64,000 bases of DNA, from positions 860,911 to 924,910 of the forward strand of contig NZ_JAFFQR010000112.1 of the NCBI RefSeq assembly GCF_020736845.1, read 5' to 3'. This DNA is from Paenibacillus farraposensis (lineage in GTDB: Bacteria; Bacillota; Bacilli; Paenibacillales; Paenibacillaceae). This document shows positions 10,948 to 20,978 of this stretch, one piece after another (position 1 is the stretch's first letter; each line of letters opens with the position of its first letter). Made by a program: the position numbers and the translations under genes. Under the pieces are notes generated by a model. The model was not told the DNA's origin. It made no database searches and saw nothing but the letters and a program-made list of their open reading frames with translations.

Positions 10948-11102
10948 ATCATCTGCGCCTCCATTGTCACTTTCAATATTCGGGTTGCTTTCCTTTATCC
11001 ATTATACCACTTCTTGCATGCAAGCTTCACCTGTACACCAAAATATGCCCGGGAAAGCTGCCCTATTGTTTAGAAAGGACTGTTATTTGTAGAGGGCTGC
11101 CT

Positions 11103-11915
11103 TTATTTATAAAAGGTATGATGACCGATTGTTTTCACCTTGGTACGCGAATGATGAACCGTAAGGTCCTGGGCTAACGTCAGCGACAGGAAAAAACAGG
11201 TATTATCAGGCACAGCCTTATGGCCGTTCAAAGCAGCGTTAACGGCACGGATGCTGTCCTGGTTGGGCTGAACACGGCGAAGACGCCCGTTCGCGACCGG
11301 GCTAAATTGCGCTTTTTGATAAATTACCGCCTGAATCGTATCGGGAAATGAGGCTGACCGCAGCCGGTTTAAGACAACGTTGGCAACTGCCACTTTGCCT
11401 TCGTACGGTTCGCCTTCTGCTTCTGCCATAACTATTTTTTGCAGCAGGAGCAGTTCTTTAGCGGAGACATGATAGCTCCAGGTAGACAACGCCTTTTCAT
11501 CCTGGGTAAGCATTTTTGCCTTCGTAAAGTAAATGGTTGTAGGAGGGGTTAGGATTGCGGACTTGCTATGCTGGACTTCAGGCTTTTTCGCGCCTGTGGC
11601 AACGTTATTCCGCGCCTGTTCCGCCTGCTTCATCTGGGAAGCGGGTAACGGAGCCGGCATGATGTCTTTCCAGCTTGGCTGCCCATGAGCTGTAACAAAG
11701 ATGGGGCTTGTCCTGTTTGACCCGAAATGGGTCCCCATCCTATCGCCATCTGAAGAAGCCGAAGTGTTCCCTGACCAGCTCAGAGACTGCATAGATGCAT
11801 TTTTATGATTTTTCTGTGTTTGCTGAACCTCAGCATACAGGCCTATCCCCAATATACAAACAAGCAGCACACTCAAAAGAGGTGCAAACCAACGATGTTC
11901 TTTAATGATTTCCAT
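11103..11915 (-). CDS. SleB/CwlJ-type cell wall hydrolase, membrane-anchored
   Basis: This protein carries the Hydrolase_2 domain found in spore cortex-lytic enzymes SleB and CwlJ. ATG at 11915 is chosen because GGGAGG lies 6 bases upstream; the longer frame to 11942 has none. The 270-residue product has one N-terminal membrane segment (about residues 11-28), a long low-complexity linker, and the catalytic domain (about 145-270) with KIVMAEAEGEPYEGKVAVA, where the first Glu is the expected catalytic residue. There is no peptidoglycan-binding repeat, unlike SleB. It could act in spore germination or in vegetative wall turnover; the sequence does not decide. Confidence 0.85.
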   Translation of the reverse strand: MEIIKEHRWFAPLLSVLLVCILGIGLYAEVQQTQKNHKNASMQSLSWSGNTSASSDGDRMGTHFGSNRTSPIFVTAHGQPSWKDIMPAPLPASQMKQAEQARNNVATGAKKPEVQHSKSAILTPPTTIYFTKAKMLTQDEKALSTWSYHVSAKELLLLQKIVMAEAEGEPYEGKVAVANVVLNRLRSASFPDTIQAVIYQKAQFSPVANGRLRRVQPNQDSIRAVNAALNGHKAVPDNTCFFLSLTLAQDLTVHHSRTKVKTIGHHTFYK

Positions 11916-12017
11916 ATTGTTCCTCCCGTTAACTGTAAGCACATTCCTCAGATATGTAAACTAAAATGCGCTTTTTGAATAACGCTGAAACAATATATCA
12001 CTAAATTCGCTGAAAGA

Positions 12018-12632
12018 TCAAGGCTTTTGGAATGGAAATGGGAAGTTTTGAATTATTTGGTACATCGGTTTTTGCCCCATTCGGGTTGCATATAAAACAA
12101 ATTCTCCCACTTCCCACGGCTTGGCAATTCGGTCATTGGCCTGCCAAACCGGCGGTGGAACAGGCTGCTGCCCTGTGTATGAACGTGCTACGGTGATGTG
12201 AGGCCGATAAGGTCTTTCCTCGGGTTTGAAGCCAAGCGACTCGGTAGCCCGAAGTATGGACTGATACAGCTGATTCAGCGGTTCCAACTGTCCCGTAACT
12301 CCCCTCCACGCCACACGCGGAAATAGCTCCCGCCCAAAAAAGCCTGCTTCTCCAATACCGAGTGTGAACGGAGCATGCTCGGCTGCAGCTTGATATAAAG
12401 CCTGCTCCAATTTGGGAATATCTGCCGTCGCCACATCACCCAGAAATTGTAGTGTCACATGGTAGTCCCTTAAATCACTCCATTTTCGAAACGACAGGTC
12501 ACCCAAATTCTGCTCTACCCACTGGTGCAGCTTCTGCTTCTGCTCATCTGGAAGAGCAATGGCTGTAAAAAGTCTTTGCGATGGTGAAACGGCAGAGTTT
12601 GGTGTTGCGCTGGATTGTTTATCCCTTTCCAT
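12018..12632 (-). CDS. thpR: RNA 2',3'-cyclic phosphodiesterase (2H family, LigT-like)
   Basis: This enzyme opens 2',3'-cyclic phosphate ends of RNA. The 204-residue protein shows the two hallmark HxTx motifs, HVTLQFLG (about residue 60) and HITVARS (about 143), with the family's start FTAIALPDEQKQ. ATG at 12632 follows AAAGGAG by 11 bases. It is transcribed away from the dehydrogenase at 12823. A spare N-terminal stretch of about 20 residues before the conserved start may be unstructured. Confidence 0.88.
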   Translation of the reverse strand: MERDKQSSATPNSAVSPSQRLFTAIALPDEQKQKLHQWVEQNLGDLSFRKWSDLRDYHVTLQFLGDVATADIPKLEQALYQAAAEHAPFTLGIGEAGFFGRELFPRVAWRGVTGQLEPLNQLYQSILRATESLGFKPEERPYRPHITVARSYTGQQPVPPPVWQANDRIAKPWEVGEFVLYATRMGQKPMYQIIQNFPFPFQKP

Positions 12633-12822
12633 TTATTTCGTTCTCCTTTGCTGGATATGTCCCGGCAGTGCTGTCTGGGATATTTTTCATTGCGATAGTG
12701 ACACCGCGAGCAAGTGATCCTTCTTTATGCTTTTTTTCCGGCAATCTGTTATCCTTGAAAGATGGTTAGGCGGAAGATATTAGGAAGCTCCAAGCTCCAT
12801 TAAAAGCAAGGAGGCTAGAATC

Positions 12823-13779
12823 ATGGGAAGCATTTTAAGTTTACACCAGCTTACTGAAGAACAAAAAAAGCAAGTTCGTACAGCGGCTCCAGGCCATGAG
12901 CTGATCATTGGCAAAGCCCAAGAATTAGAGGCCGGGCAAATCCGGCAGGCCGAGATTATCTTAGGCTGGTCCAAGCATATTACCGAGGAGGCGCTGCATC
13001 CGGACAGCAAGCTGAAGTGGATACAAACCTGGTCGGCAGGAATTGACAAGCTGCCGCTGGCTGAGCTGGAAAAGCGCAGCATTTTACTTACGAATACAAG
13101 TGGTGTGCATGCGATTCCGATTACAGAGCAAATTTTTGGAATGCTGCTGTCTCATACCCGGTATCTACAGCAAGCAGCTCTCCTGCAGCGTCAGAAAACA
13201 TGGCAGCAACCGGAAGGTCAACTGACGGAATTACGTGGCAAAACGCTGCTGATTACAGGTGTTGGCGAAATTGGCCGTGAAACAGCTCGGCTAGCCCAAG
13301 CCTTTGGCATGCGGGTGATCGGGGTCCGGCGTTCCGGCCAGTCAGCTCCCCATGTAGAGCGTATGTACACGAACGAGCAATTGCATGCAGCGTTGGCAGC
13401 TGCGGATATCGTGGTAAATATTTTGCCCTATACCAGGGAAACCCAGCACTTCTTTGACGAAAAAGCATTTGCTGCCATGCGTAAAGGTGCGTTCTTCATT
13501 AATGTAGGCCGCGGCGGCACCGTTCATACAGATGCGCTTGTATGCTCCCTGCAGCAAAAGCATATTGCCTTCGCCGGACTGGATGTGTTCGAGGAAGAAC
13601 CGCTGCCCGCGTCACATCCGCTGTGGAGTCTGGAGCACGTTCTGATCACACCGCATATCGCAGGTGACACGGATCGGTATGCAGAACGAGCGGTAGATAT
13701 TTTCCTCACCAACTTGAAAGCCTATGCCGCCGGACAGGAGCTGCCGCTGAATCTGGTAAGCTATAGCGCACAATATTAA
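12823..13779 (+). CDS. D-2-hydroxyacid dehydrogenase (NAD-binding)
   Basis: This 318-residue cytoplasmic oxidoreductase belongs to the D-isomer 2-hydroxyacid dehydrogenase family (phosphoglycerate dehydrogenase-like fold). The nucleotide-binding loop GVGEIGRETARLA is at about residue 146. The catalytic Arg is in NVGRGGTV, Glu in EEEPLPASHPLW and His in ITPHIAGD. ATG at 12823 follows AAGGAGG by 8 bases. It stands alone and converges on the methyltransferase gene at 13899. The exact substrate cannot be told from sequence. Confidence 0.9.
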   Translation: MGSILSLHQLTEEQKKQVRTAAPGHELIIGKAQELEAGQIRQAEIILGWSKHITEEALHPDSKLKWIQTWSAGIDKLPLAELEKRSILLTNTSGVHAIPITEQIFGMLLSHTRYLQQAALLQRQKTWQQPEGQLTELRGKTLLITGVGEIGRETARLAQAFGMRVIGVRRSGQSAPHVERMYTNEQLHAALAAADIVVNILPYTRETQHFFDEKAFAAMRKGAFFINVGRGGTVHTDALVCSLQQKHIAFAGLDVFEEEPLPASHPLWSLEHVLITPHIAGDTDRYAERAVDIFLTNLKAYAAGQELPLNLVSYSAQY

Positions 13780-13898
13780 AAGATCTATGAGATAAAACTC
13801 GGAGAAAACGGAGTAGACGGAATGGTTCTGTACCAGCGGCAGCGTTCGCTTTTGCCCCCGGATTTCTACCATGTTAAAGTTCAGTTTTTATGGCTCAG

Positions 13899-14885
13899 CT
13901 ACTCACAAACCCATATTTCCCGGCTCATCCCTGTCTTGCGTATGCGGCATTGCTCCTTAAGAGTCCAGCCTGACTCGGCTAGCAGTGCTTCCATCGGCTC
14001 CTTGCTTACAATCACCGCCCGTGCGGCCAGGTATCTCAGACTGTACAGCATCTTCTGTCTTTCATCAGCAGAGAGCACGGAGCACAGGTTATAGGGCATA
14101 TCCAATATAGCTGCATCGTACGTGCCCTCCAGCATATTTATATCCCCGTGCTTCACCAGTTCCTCGTCATATCCATAATGACGCAAATTGACGCGCGCTC
14201 CACGTACCGCCAACGGGTTGATATCATAACCCCGAATCGACTGCCCCATGCTCAATGCTTCAATGATCACATTGCCCATGCCGCAGCACGGGTCCAGCAG
14301 TTCGAGTTCGTCTCCATCTGCCTTGCGCGCGGCTCCGGAATGAACTGCCATATTGACAAGCGCCCTGGCTACGAACACCGGCAGGCCAGTAGAATAATTC
14401 TGCGGTTTCTGGCGGCGCTCCATCCAGGAACGGTCGCTATACACGCACCGGCCCAATAGCCACCGCTCCCCTGCCCTTATCACACCGAGTGTAATATCCG
14501 GTTCCTTCATAAACGCCTGTCCTTGAATTCGCGCACCAATCCGGCGTTCTATCCCGCGCCGCTCGTCATAGTCGGCCTTGTTGTCGCCTTCCTTGAGACA
14601 CAGAATCTTGAAGGTCTTTCCGCCTTCAAGCTGTAGCCTGGATGCTGCTTCGCACAGTTCTTCCAGCGTGCCTGCATCCACGGCTATATCCAGCCGAAGA
14701 TGAATAAACGGGCTCGTCCCCGGCTCCAGCCGCCACTCGGACAACAGGATGGACTCATGCACAGGCGGCTGACCGAACAAGCATTTTAATTCCAACAGGC
14801 ATAGCTCTCGCTCTGTTTCATGGCACGCATAGGTGTATACGTACCTTTGTTTTGTTTCGTTCGTGTTCATTTCATGTTTGTTCAT
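13899..14885 (-). CDS. TRM11-family SAM-dependent methyltransferase
   Basis: This 328-residue protein resembles the TRM11-type RNA methyltransferases. The SAM-binding motif DPCCGMGNVIIEA is at about residue 205, and the catalytic motif appears as LDMPYNL, a variant of the usual (D/N)PPY. The N-terminal half is not an obvious THUMP domain. The gene is 82 bases downstream of the dGTPase gene on the same strand and may be co-transcribed with it. The likely target is tRNA guanosine, but the substrate is inferred from family only. Confidence 0.8.
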   Translation of the reverse strand: MNKHEMNTNETKQRYVYTYACHETERELCLLELKCLFGQPPVHESILLSEWRLEPGTSPFIHLRLDIAVDAGTLEELCEAASRLQLEGGKTFKILCLKEGDNKADYDERRGIERRIGARIQGQAFMKEPDITLGVIRAGERWLLGRCVYSDRSWMERRQKPQNYSTGLPVFVARALVNMAVHSGAARKADGDELELLDPCCGMGNVIIEALSMGQSIRGYDINPLAVRGARVNLRHYGYDEELVKHGDINMLEGTYDAAILDMPYNLCSVLSADERQKMLYSLRYLAARAVIVSKEPMEALLAESGWTLKEQCRIRKTGMSREIWVCE

Positions 14886-14967
14886 ATCATATAGAATCTC
14901 TTTTCATTTGGAATGATGTTATCCATTAAAAACTAGTTTCTTCTATTATATAGAGTTACATTAAACA

Positions 14968-16383
14968 TCAGTCCAGATCATAAATGGAGCCTACCTTCAA
15001 GCCATACAGCTCATTATAAATTTTCTCGGCAAACGCATCGGTCATGCCTGCAATATAGTCGATGACCATGTGCTCCCATGCCCAGATCGGCTTGGCCTTA
15101 GCCTGGTCACGCTCATAGCGCTGGAGCCAGTCAGTCGGAATGATGGACTTGGACGTCTCAGGGTCCAGAAAAGCCAACCATAGCCGTCTAAGCATCCATT
15201 CACTGCGCTTTTGCAATCGCTGTACGCGCAGATCGCGGATCATCGTGACCCAGGCGAAGCTTTTCAGCACACTTACGGTACGGAGCATATCGAGATCCTC
15301 GCTTCCATCGCGCACAAAAGTCACCTTTTTCCAATCTCCATCCTCAATAACACCCAAGCTGCTGACAAACAGACTGACCCAATATGCCTTGACTTCACGA
15401 CGTGTGCGGGAATAATCGTGCTCACACATCGGCATCTTGCCATTCCATACCTTCAAAAATTCGCTCAATACAGCTGCCACCTTCTGCTCAATCTGAGCCA
15501 GCTGCCAGCCCTGCCAGAAGCTATCCTCCAACGTCGTGATTTTTTCCGTAATCAGACGAATCAAATACGGATCATATAAAAAATGTTCATGCACCTCAAT
15601 TTTGCCTGCCTTAATCCCATCCTCCAGATCATGCGCGGAATAAGCGATATCGTCACACAGATCCATAAGCTGAGCTTCCAGCGTTTTTTTACCATCCGGG
15701 ATGCCCCAATCCTGGCGAATGGAATGAATGTATTCCCACTCATGCAGGTACATCCCTTTCTTATTCAAAATTCCCGGATAGGGGTACTTATTGATTCCCA
15801 ATAATACGGCATCGGACAAATTCAGACCGTCCACATCCTCGCGCTTCTCCAAAAACATAATTAGCCGAAAATTGTGCGCATTCCCTTCAAAATGCTCATA
15901 GATTTGCCGTTCACGTGCATAGGCCTTCAGCCCCCGCTTGGACTCTGGCGTGAAGCCTCCTGCGGCGGCGGCTTTTTCGACTTTCGTTTCAATTAATTGA
16001 TCTAAAATGCCATCCAGTACCTCTTCGCCCTTATGTCCGAACGGTGGATGCCCAAAATCATGCGCGATGGCCGCACATTCCACCACCTCAGAGTCAATGA
16101 TCAGTCCGGCGTTATCCGCCTGCTCCAACCCTACCTCAGGATGACAGCGCAGCAAGCTTCGTGCTGCTTCACGTGCAATCTGTGCTACCTCCAGAGAATG
16201 CGTCAGCCGTGTGCGGTAATAATCGCCTGTACCTGCGCCAAACACCTGTGATTTGCCTTGCAGCCGACGGAAGGTCGGTGAATGAATCAATCGGGAATAA
16301 TCCCGCTCATACGCTGCCCGTGAAGCATCGCTTCGTGTCTGTTCCGCAAATTGCCGATGCTCTCTCTTGTTCTGCCATGTCAT
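14968..16383 (-). CDS. dgt: Deoxyguanosinetriphosphate triphosphohydrolase (dGTPase-like)
   Basis: HD-domain enzyme that removes triphosphate from dNTPs and so limits nucleotide pools. The HD motif is complete: THSLEVAQIAREAAR, then AIAHDFGHPPFGHKGE, then LCDDIAYSAHDLEDG. ATG at 16383 is chosen because GGGAGTGG precedes it by 5 bases; the longer frame begins at a TTG with no ribosome site. That gives 471 residues, normal for the family. It starts convergently with nothing and lies head-on to an importer terminator at 16555. Confidence 0.92.
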   Translation of the reverse strand: MTWQNKREHRQFAEQTRSDASRAAYERDYSRLIHSPTFRRLQGKSQVFGAGTGDYYRTRLTHSLEVAQIAREAARSLLRCHPEVGLEQADNAGLIIDSEVVECAAIAHDFGHPPFGHKGEEVLDGILDQLIETKVEKAAAAGGFTPESKRGLKAYARERQIYEHFEGNAHNFRLIMFLEKREDVDGLNLSDAVLLGINKYPYPGILNKKGMYLHEWEYIHSIRQDWGIPDGKKTLEAQLMDLCDDIAYSAHDLEDGIKAGKIEVHEHFLYDPYLIRLITEKITTLEDSFWQGWQLAQIEQKVAAVLSEFLKVWNGKMPMCEHDYSRTRREVKAYWVSLFVSSLGVIEDGDWKKVTFVRDGSEDLDMLRTVSVLKSFAWVTMIRDLRVQRLQKRSEWMLRRLWLAFLDPETSKSIIPTDWLQRYERDQAKAKPIWAWEHMVIDYIAGMTDAFAEKIYNELYGLKVGSIYDLD

Positions 16384-16554
16384 AATGTCCACTCCCAACG
16401 TACTCAATTGGAGTGATTATACATTTTTTTCACGTCACAGGAAAGCTTACATGACTTTCAGCTGTAAAAGTTGCATTTAGCGCCGTTGCGCAGTCGGATG
16501 GTGTTTCCCATATGTACTTTTTCAGTTCTACTCCAACACGAGAAATATCGTACA

Positions 16555-16592
16555 AAAAAGGTGTTTCCCGCCATTAGATTCAGGGAACACCT
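16555..16592 (-). terminator. Intrinsic terminator of the peptide importer operon
   Basis: On the minus strand AGGTGTTCCC pairs with GGGAAACACCT (one bulged base) around a 13-base loop, followed by TTTTTTGTA. It lies 42 bases after the last permease gene. Confidence 0.85.
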
Positions 16593-16633
16593 CTTTTCTT
16601 CTATTTCCGTTTATATACCTCGCTACCTTTGCC

Positions 16634-17545
16634 CTAATGCTTTGCCCTCGGGTCCAGCACATCCCGCAGCCCGTCACCCATCAGGTTGAAGCCCAAGACG
16701 GTCAGCATAATGGAAATGCCCGGAAAAATGACCGTCCACGGCCCATTCTGGATATATTGGCGTGAATCGGACAGCATTTTGCCCCATTCCGGTTCAGGAG
16801 GCTGTGCACCTAGGCCAAGGAATCCAAGCGCTGCCGCTTCGATGATCGCTGTCCCTATCCCCAGCGTTCCCTGTACGATGATGGGCGTCAGACTATTAGG
16901 CAAAATATAGCGCAGTATAATTCGGGCATTGTTCGCCCCAAGCGCCCTGGCAGACGTAATATATTCCTCCGTTTTGACACTCAGCACCTTGGAGCGAACC
17001 AGTCGTCCATACGTTGGCACGTTAACAATCGCAATAGCGTACAGCGCATTTTCCAGTGAAGGCCCTAAAATGGCCACAATAGCAATCGCCAGCAATATCC
17101 CCGGAAATGCCAGTAAAATGTCGAACAGGCGCGAAATGATCATATCTGCCCATTTCCCATAAAATCCGGCGATCAGACCCAAAGCGGTCCCGACGATCAT
17201 GGAACAAATAACAGACAGAAAGCCGACCCATAACGAAATTCTGGCCCCATACAGTGTGCGGCTCAGCAAATCTCGCCCGAGATCGTCTGTACCGAACCAA
17301 TGCTCCGCCGAAGGAGGCTGCAAGCGGCTGACCAGGTTTTGCTCTTTATATTCAAAAGGAGCAATCCACGGCGCAATCAACGCAATAATGACAAAAAAGA
17401 CAATAACACTCAGACCGATTAATGCCATCTTATTATGCTGAAATGCCCTCCATGCATCCCTCCAAGGGCCAGACACGACAGGCGAATGTGTCAATATCGT
17501 GCGTGTCGTCGATATGTTGTCGGGTTCCATTGAAAATTGTGACAT
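16634..17545 (-). CDS. Peptide/nickel-type ABC transporter permease, OppC/DppC class
   Basis: Inner-membrane permease of an oligo/dipeptide importer, 303 residues from ATG 17545 (GGGGGAG 8 bases upstream, preferred over the longer frame to 17584). It has an OppC-type N-terminal region, about six membrane helices, and the EAA loop TSARALGANNARIILRYILP that contacts an ATPase. The product ends in GLRDVLDPRAKH, a typical DppC ending. The order is binding protein, DppB-like, DppC-like, then a terminator, so no ATPase gene is included. Confidence 0.9.
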   Translation of the reverse strand: MSQFSMEPDNISTTRTILTHSPVVSGPWRDAWRAFQHNKMALIGLSVIVFFVIIALIAPWIAPFEYKEQNLVSRLQPPSAEHWFGTDDLGRDLLSRTLYGARISLWVGFLSVICSMIVGTALGLIAGFYGKWADMIISRLFDILLAFPGILLAIAIVAILGPSLENALYAIAIVNVPTYGRLVRSKVLSVKTEEYITSARALGANNARIILRYILPNSLTPIIVQGTLGIGTAIIEAAALGFLGLGAQPPEPEWGKMLSDSRQYIQNGPWTVIFPGISIMLTVLGFNLMGDGLRDVLDPRAKH

Positions 17546-17580
17546 CGGACAAGCTCCCCCTTGAGTAATTGACGACTTGA

Positions 17581-18585
17581 TCACTGATAATGGATACGTC
17601 GGTCAAGAACCGCGTACAGCAAATCGACAATCAGATTGATGATGACGAACAGGAACGCAATGATCAAAATTCCGCTTTGAATCACCGGATAGTCACGCGA
17701 GCTGATCGCTTCAAAGATGTACCGTCCGATGCCGGGCCATGCAAAAATGGTTTCCGTCAGCACTGCGCCGCCCAGCAGCGAGCCGGTTTGAAGACCAACG
17801 ACGGTAAGCACGGGAATGGCGGCATTTTTAAGCGCATGCTTGTACAGCACTTGAAAAGATGCCAGCCCTTTCGCCCGAGCTGTGCGGATATAGTCCGCAT
17901 CCATAACCTCCAGCATGCTGGAACGGGTAATACGCGCAATAACCGCCATCGGAATGGTTCCGAGTGCGATGCTCGGCAGAATCAAATGCTTGATGACGGT
18001 CCATACCTGTTCCATACGGCCCCCTATGATCGCATCAATAATCGCCAGATGCGTCACGGCCTCTACCGGATCACGGGAATTCATCCGTCCGATGGAAGGA
18101 AGCCAATGCAGCTTATTGGCAAATATCCACTGCTCCATCAAGCCCAGCCAAAAAATCGGCATCGACACCCCGACAAGCGCTATGACCATGCTGACATAGT
18201 CGAACCAGGAATTTCGCTTCCAGGCACTCACGATGCCTGCGTTCATCCCGACCACAACGGCGAAAAACATGCTCGCTGCCGTCAGCTCCAGCGTAGCCGC
18301 CAGATAAGGCACCATTTCCCGGACAATCGGCTGCCTGGTGCGGATGGAATCACCCAAATCCCCATGTGCCAGCTCGCTCAGATAGGTTCCATATTGCTGT
18401 ACCCATGGCTTATCCAGTCCCAACTGCTCGCGTAGCGCCTGCTTGGACTGCTCTGTGGCCTTGTCTCCCAGTATGGTTTCCGCAGGATCGCCCGGAATAG
18501 CATGAATTATCGAAAACACGATGAGTGTCATGCCCAGCAATACAGGAATCAATACGGCCAGTCTTTTTAAAAAATATGCATTCAT
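17581..18585 (-). CDS. Peptide/nickel-type ABC transporter permease, OppB/DppB class
   Basis: Inner-membrane permease that pairs with the OppC-like protein, 334 residues. ATG at 18585 follows GGCGGTG by 8 bases; a TTG six bases earlier is too close to it. The N-terminus (YFLKRLAVLIPVLLGMTLIVFSIIHAIPGDPA) is diagnostic but is quoted here only by its motif IHAIPGDPAE. The EAA loop is RTARAKGLASFQVLYKHALKN. It ends 35 bases before the next permease start. Confidence 0.9.
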   Translation of the reverse strand: MNAYFLKRLAVLIPVLLGMTLIVFSIIHAIPGDPAETILGDKATEQSKQALREQLGLDKPWVQQYGTYLSELAHGDLGDSIRTRQPIVREMVPYLAATLELTAASMFFAVVVGMNAGIVSAWKRNSWFDYVSMVIALVGVSMPIFWLGLMEQWIFANKLHWLPSIGRMNSRDPVEAVTHLAIIDAIIGGRMEQVWTVIKHLILPSIALGTIPMAVIARITRSSMLEVMDADYIRTARAKGLASFQVLYKHALKNAAIPVLTVVGLQTGSLLGGAVLTETIFAWPGIGRYIFEAISSRDYPVIQSGILIIAFLFVIINLIVDLLYAVLDRRIHYQ

Positions 18586-18615
18586 ATCCAATTCACCGCC
18601 TGCCCTGTGTTTGGG

Positions 18616-20265
18616 CTATTCAAAATAAATATTACCGAACGACTCACTGCTTGTTGGAGAAGGTACATAGCCTTTAAGGGTTGTCTTTCCTGCCATCACA
18701 GGTGTTGTGTGTACCAACGGAATCCATGGCGCATCCTTTTTAATAATTTCCTGCGCTTGCTTATACAGCTCAGTCCGTTTGTCCTGATCTATTTCCGTTT
18801 GAGCTTTTACCAACATTTTGTGCAGCTCCTCATTCACATAAAAACTGCGGTTATTGCCTGGAATCGTATCCTTGTCCAGCAGTGTGTACAAAAAGTTATC
18901 CGGGTCGCCATTGTCCCCGTTCCAACCCAGCATATACAAATCGTCCTTTTCTCCCCCTTTAAGATCATCCAGGTACGTAGCCCATTCCGGGGATTGAATA
19001 TTTACTTTTACACCAATTTTTTCAAAATCAGCCTGAATGGCTTCTGCCACCTTTTTACCATCAGGCATATACGGACGTGATACCGGCATGGCATAGAAGG
19101 TTAACGGCTCAGGAAGTCCATTAGGGAAGCCCGCCTCCGCCAGCAAGGCTTTGGCCTTGTTCAGATCATAAGCATAATCCTGGATGCTGTCGTTATATCC
19201 CCATAACGTAGGTGGCATCGGATTGACTGCAGGCTTGGCCTGCCCGGCAAACAATGCATCAATGATAGCCTGTTTGTTCACTGCGTGATTCAGCGCCTGT
19301 CGCACCTTGGGATTATCGAATGTCTTTTTCTTTAAATTGAAACCAATGTACGCCACATTAAAGGATGGACGTTCAATTCTTATTAACTCACTGTTACCTT
19401 CCAGTTGCTGCACATCATCCGGATTCATATCATCCATCAGATCAATTTCCCCGTTTTGCAAAGCATTAAATCGCGCGGTATTGTCGGGTATGGAGCGAAC
19501 AATGACCTTAGCCAGCTTCGGCTGCCCCAGTTTCCAATAGTTTGGATTTTTATCCAGCGTGATAGAGTCATTTCGTTTCCATTCCTTAAATACGAACGGT
19601 CCTGTACCGACCGGATTGCTTTTGAAATCACCCTTTTTCTCCTGAACGGCCCTGGGACTGGCGATTCCAAACGAAGTCATGGCCAAATTTTGCAGAAAAG
19701 GAGCCTGCGGCTTGTTCAGCTTAAATTGAACGGTGTTGGCATCTACGGCCTTGACCGATTTGATGATCCGGCTTTTTTCAGAACCAAACATGGAATCATA
19801 GTAATCAAATGAGTCTCCCTCATATTTATACGAACTTTTCGGATCAGCCCAGCGCTCAAAATTAAAAACAACTGCTTCCGCATTAAAGTCAGTTCCATCA
19901 TGGAACTTTACACCCTGACGCAGCTTGAACGTATAGATCAAGCCATCTGGCGATACTTCCCAGCTTTCTGCCAATCCCGGCTGTACAGTCGTTGTGCCGT
20001 CCTTATACTCCAACAGGGAATCAAATACCTGTTGTCCGATTTTAAGGGATTCGCCATCGGTCACAATAGAGGGGTCCAACGCGACCGAATCCCCGCCGCG
20101 TCCGTAAATTAGCGTATCCTGAAGGCCTTCTCCCGTTCCGCTCGGCGGTTGCCCGGCCTCTGGTTTCGCTCCCGTTCCTCCGCAGCCGGAAAGCGCCAAA
20201 ACAGCTCCCAACGCAAGCACCAGCAGTACGGTCCAGATATTGCGTTTTACGTATTTATTGCCCAT
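18616..20265 (-). CDS. Peptide ABC transporter substrate-binding lipoprotein (family 5)
   Basis: Extracellular lipoprotein that captures peptides for the two permeases. ATG at 20265 follows AAAGGGG by 8 bases, giving 549 residues. The signal peptide ends in the lipobox LSGC (cysteine about residue 27 from this start). The SBP_bac_5 signature KLRQGVKFHDGTDFNAEAVVF and VGTGPFVFKEW are present. It is the first gene of the three-gene importer. The substrate could be peptides, nickel chelates or others of this superfamily; dipeptides or oligopeptides are the default guess. Confidence 0.9.
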   Translation of the reverse strand: MGNKYVKRNIWTVLLVLALGAVLALSGCGGTGAKPEAGQPPSGTGEGLQDTLIYGRGGDSVALDPSIVTDGESLKIGQQVFDSLLEYKDGTTTVQPGLAESWEVSPDGLIYTFKLRQGVKFHDGTDFNAEAVVFNFERWADPKSSYKYEGDSFDYYDSMFGSEKSRIIKSVKAVDANTVQFKLNKPQAPFLQNLAMTSFGIASPRAVQEKKGDFKSNPVGTGPFVFKEWKRNDSITLDKNPNYWKLGQPKLAKVIVRSIPDNTARFNALQNGEIDLMDDMNPDDVQQLEGNSELIRIERPSFNVAYIGFNLKKKTFDNPKVRQALNHAVNKQAIIDALFAGQAKPAVNPMPPTLWGYNDSIQDYAYDLNKAKALLAEAGFPNGLPEPLTFYAMPVSRPYMPDGKKVAEAIQADFEKIGVKVNIQSPEWATYLDDLKGGEKDDLYMLGWNGDNGDPDNFLYTLLDKDTIPGNNRSFYVNEELHKMLVKAQTEIDQDKRTELYKQAQEIIKKDAPWIPLVHTTPVMAGKTTLKGYVPSPTSSESFGNIYFE

Positions 20266-20978
20266 GCAACAAACCCCTTTCACACCTCATATATTGTTAA
20301 ATCGTTGATACTGGATGGAAGCCAATCCTATGGGTTGGCATGACAGGCCTGCCTTTAAGCTGTAGTCCCAAGTTTCAAGTTCATTCAATAGGTGTAGGAG
20401 AAGGGTAGTTTTGCAGATTCTATGGACAGGCTTTTTTTAAAAATACGGGTCAGAAGCTTTCATAAGCTAGTGGTTGAGATGCTTTAGAGTCAATGAGTAT
20501 ATGTAATTAAAACGAAGAGGAGTATGTTAGATCGTGGTAAAAGTGTGATATATACTCACAAAACAGTGAATATAATGTTCAAGCAAAGCTGATTAATGGA
20601 TACTTTACTATAAAATCTGGAAGCAGACAAGAGTGTTTTTCATGCATTGCGATATGTTTCTATGTATCATGTTAATTAATATTACAAACCAGCTTACATG
20701 AGCATATTCTAATCATTGCTCCTGCTTATGATCCTTACGTTCCAAGCAGGAGCATGATTTTATCCCAAAAATGTATCCAGCGCCGAACCTGCAGCCATAG
20801 CTTAAGCCCCTTTGACAATGGAAGAATGAATGACCCTCCGCTACTTTGTAGGTGAACATGTCACCCTTGCATTAAGGTCCCCATCCTTTTGCTCCCAGTT
20901 TCCAGGCACGTTCTGAAATAAACAAACATACAGGTGCTATGACAGCTTGATCCGGCCGTGAATGAGTTCCTTCGAAGA
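20266..20978. other. Gene-free stretch between the importer and the tail cluster
   Basis: These 713 bases hold no convincing open reading frame on either strand. They contain an inverted repeat TGCTCCTGCTT / AAGCAGGAGCA at 20717-20754 with a 16-base loop and only a weak T-run (on the plus strand), possibly a terminator for the lysin gene or a relic. The importer promoter must lie near 20290-20420 on the minus strand, but no clear pair of boxes was found. The composition is more AT-rich than the flanks. Confidence 0.5.
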
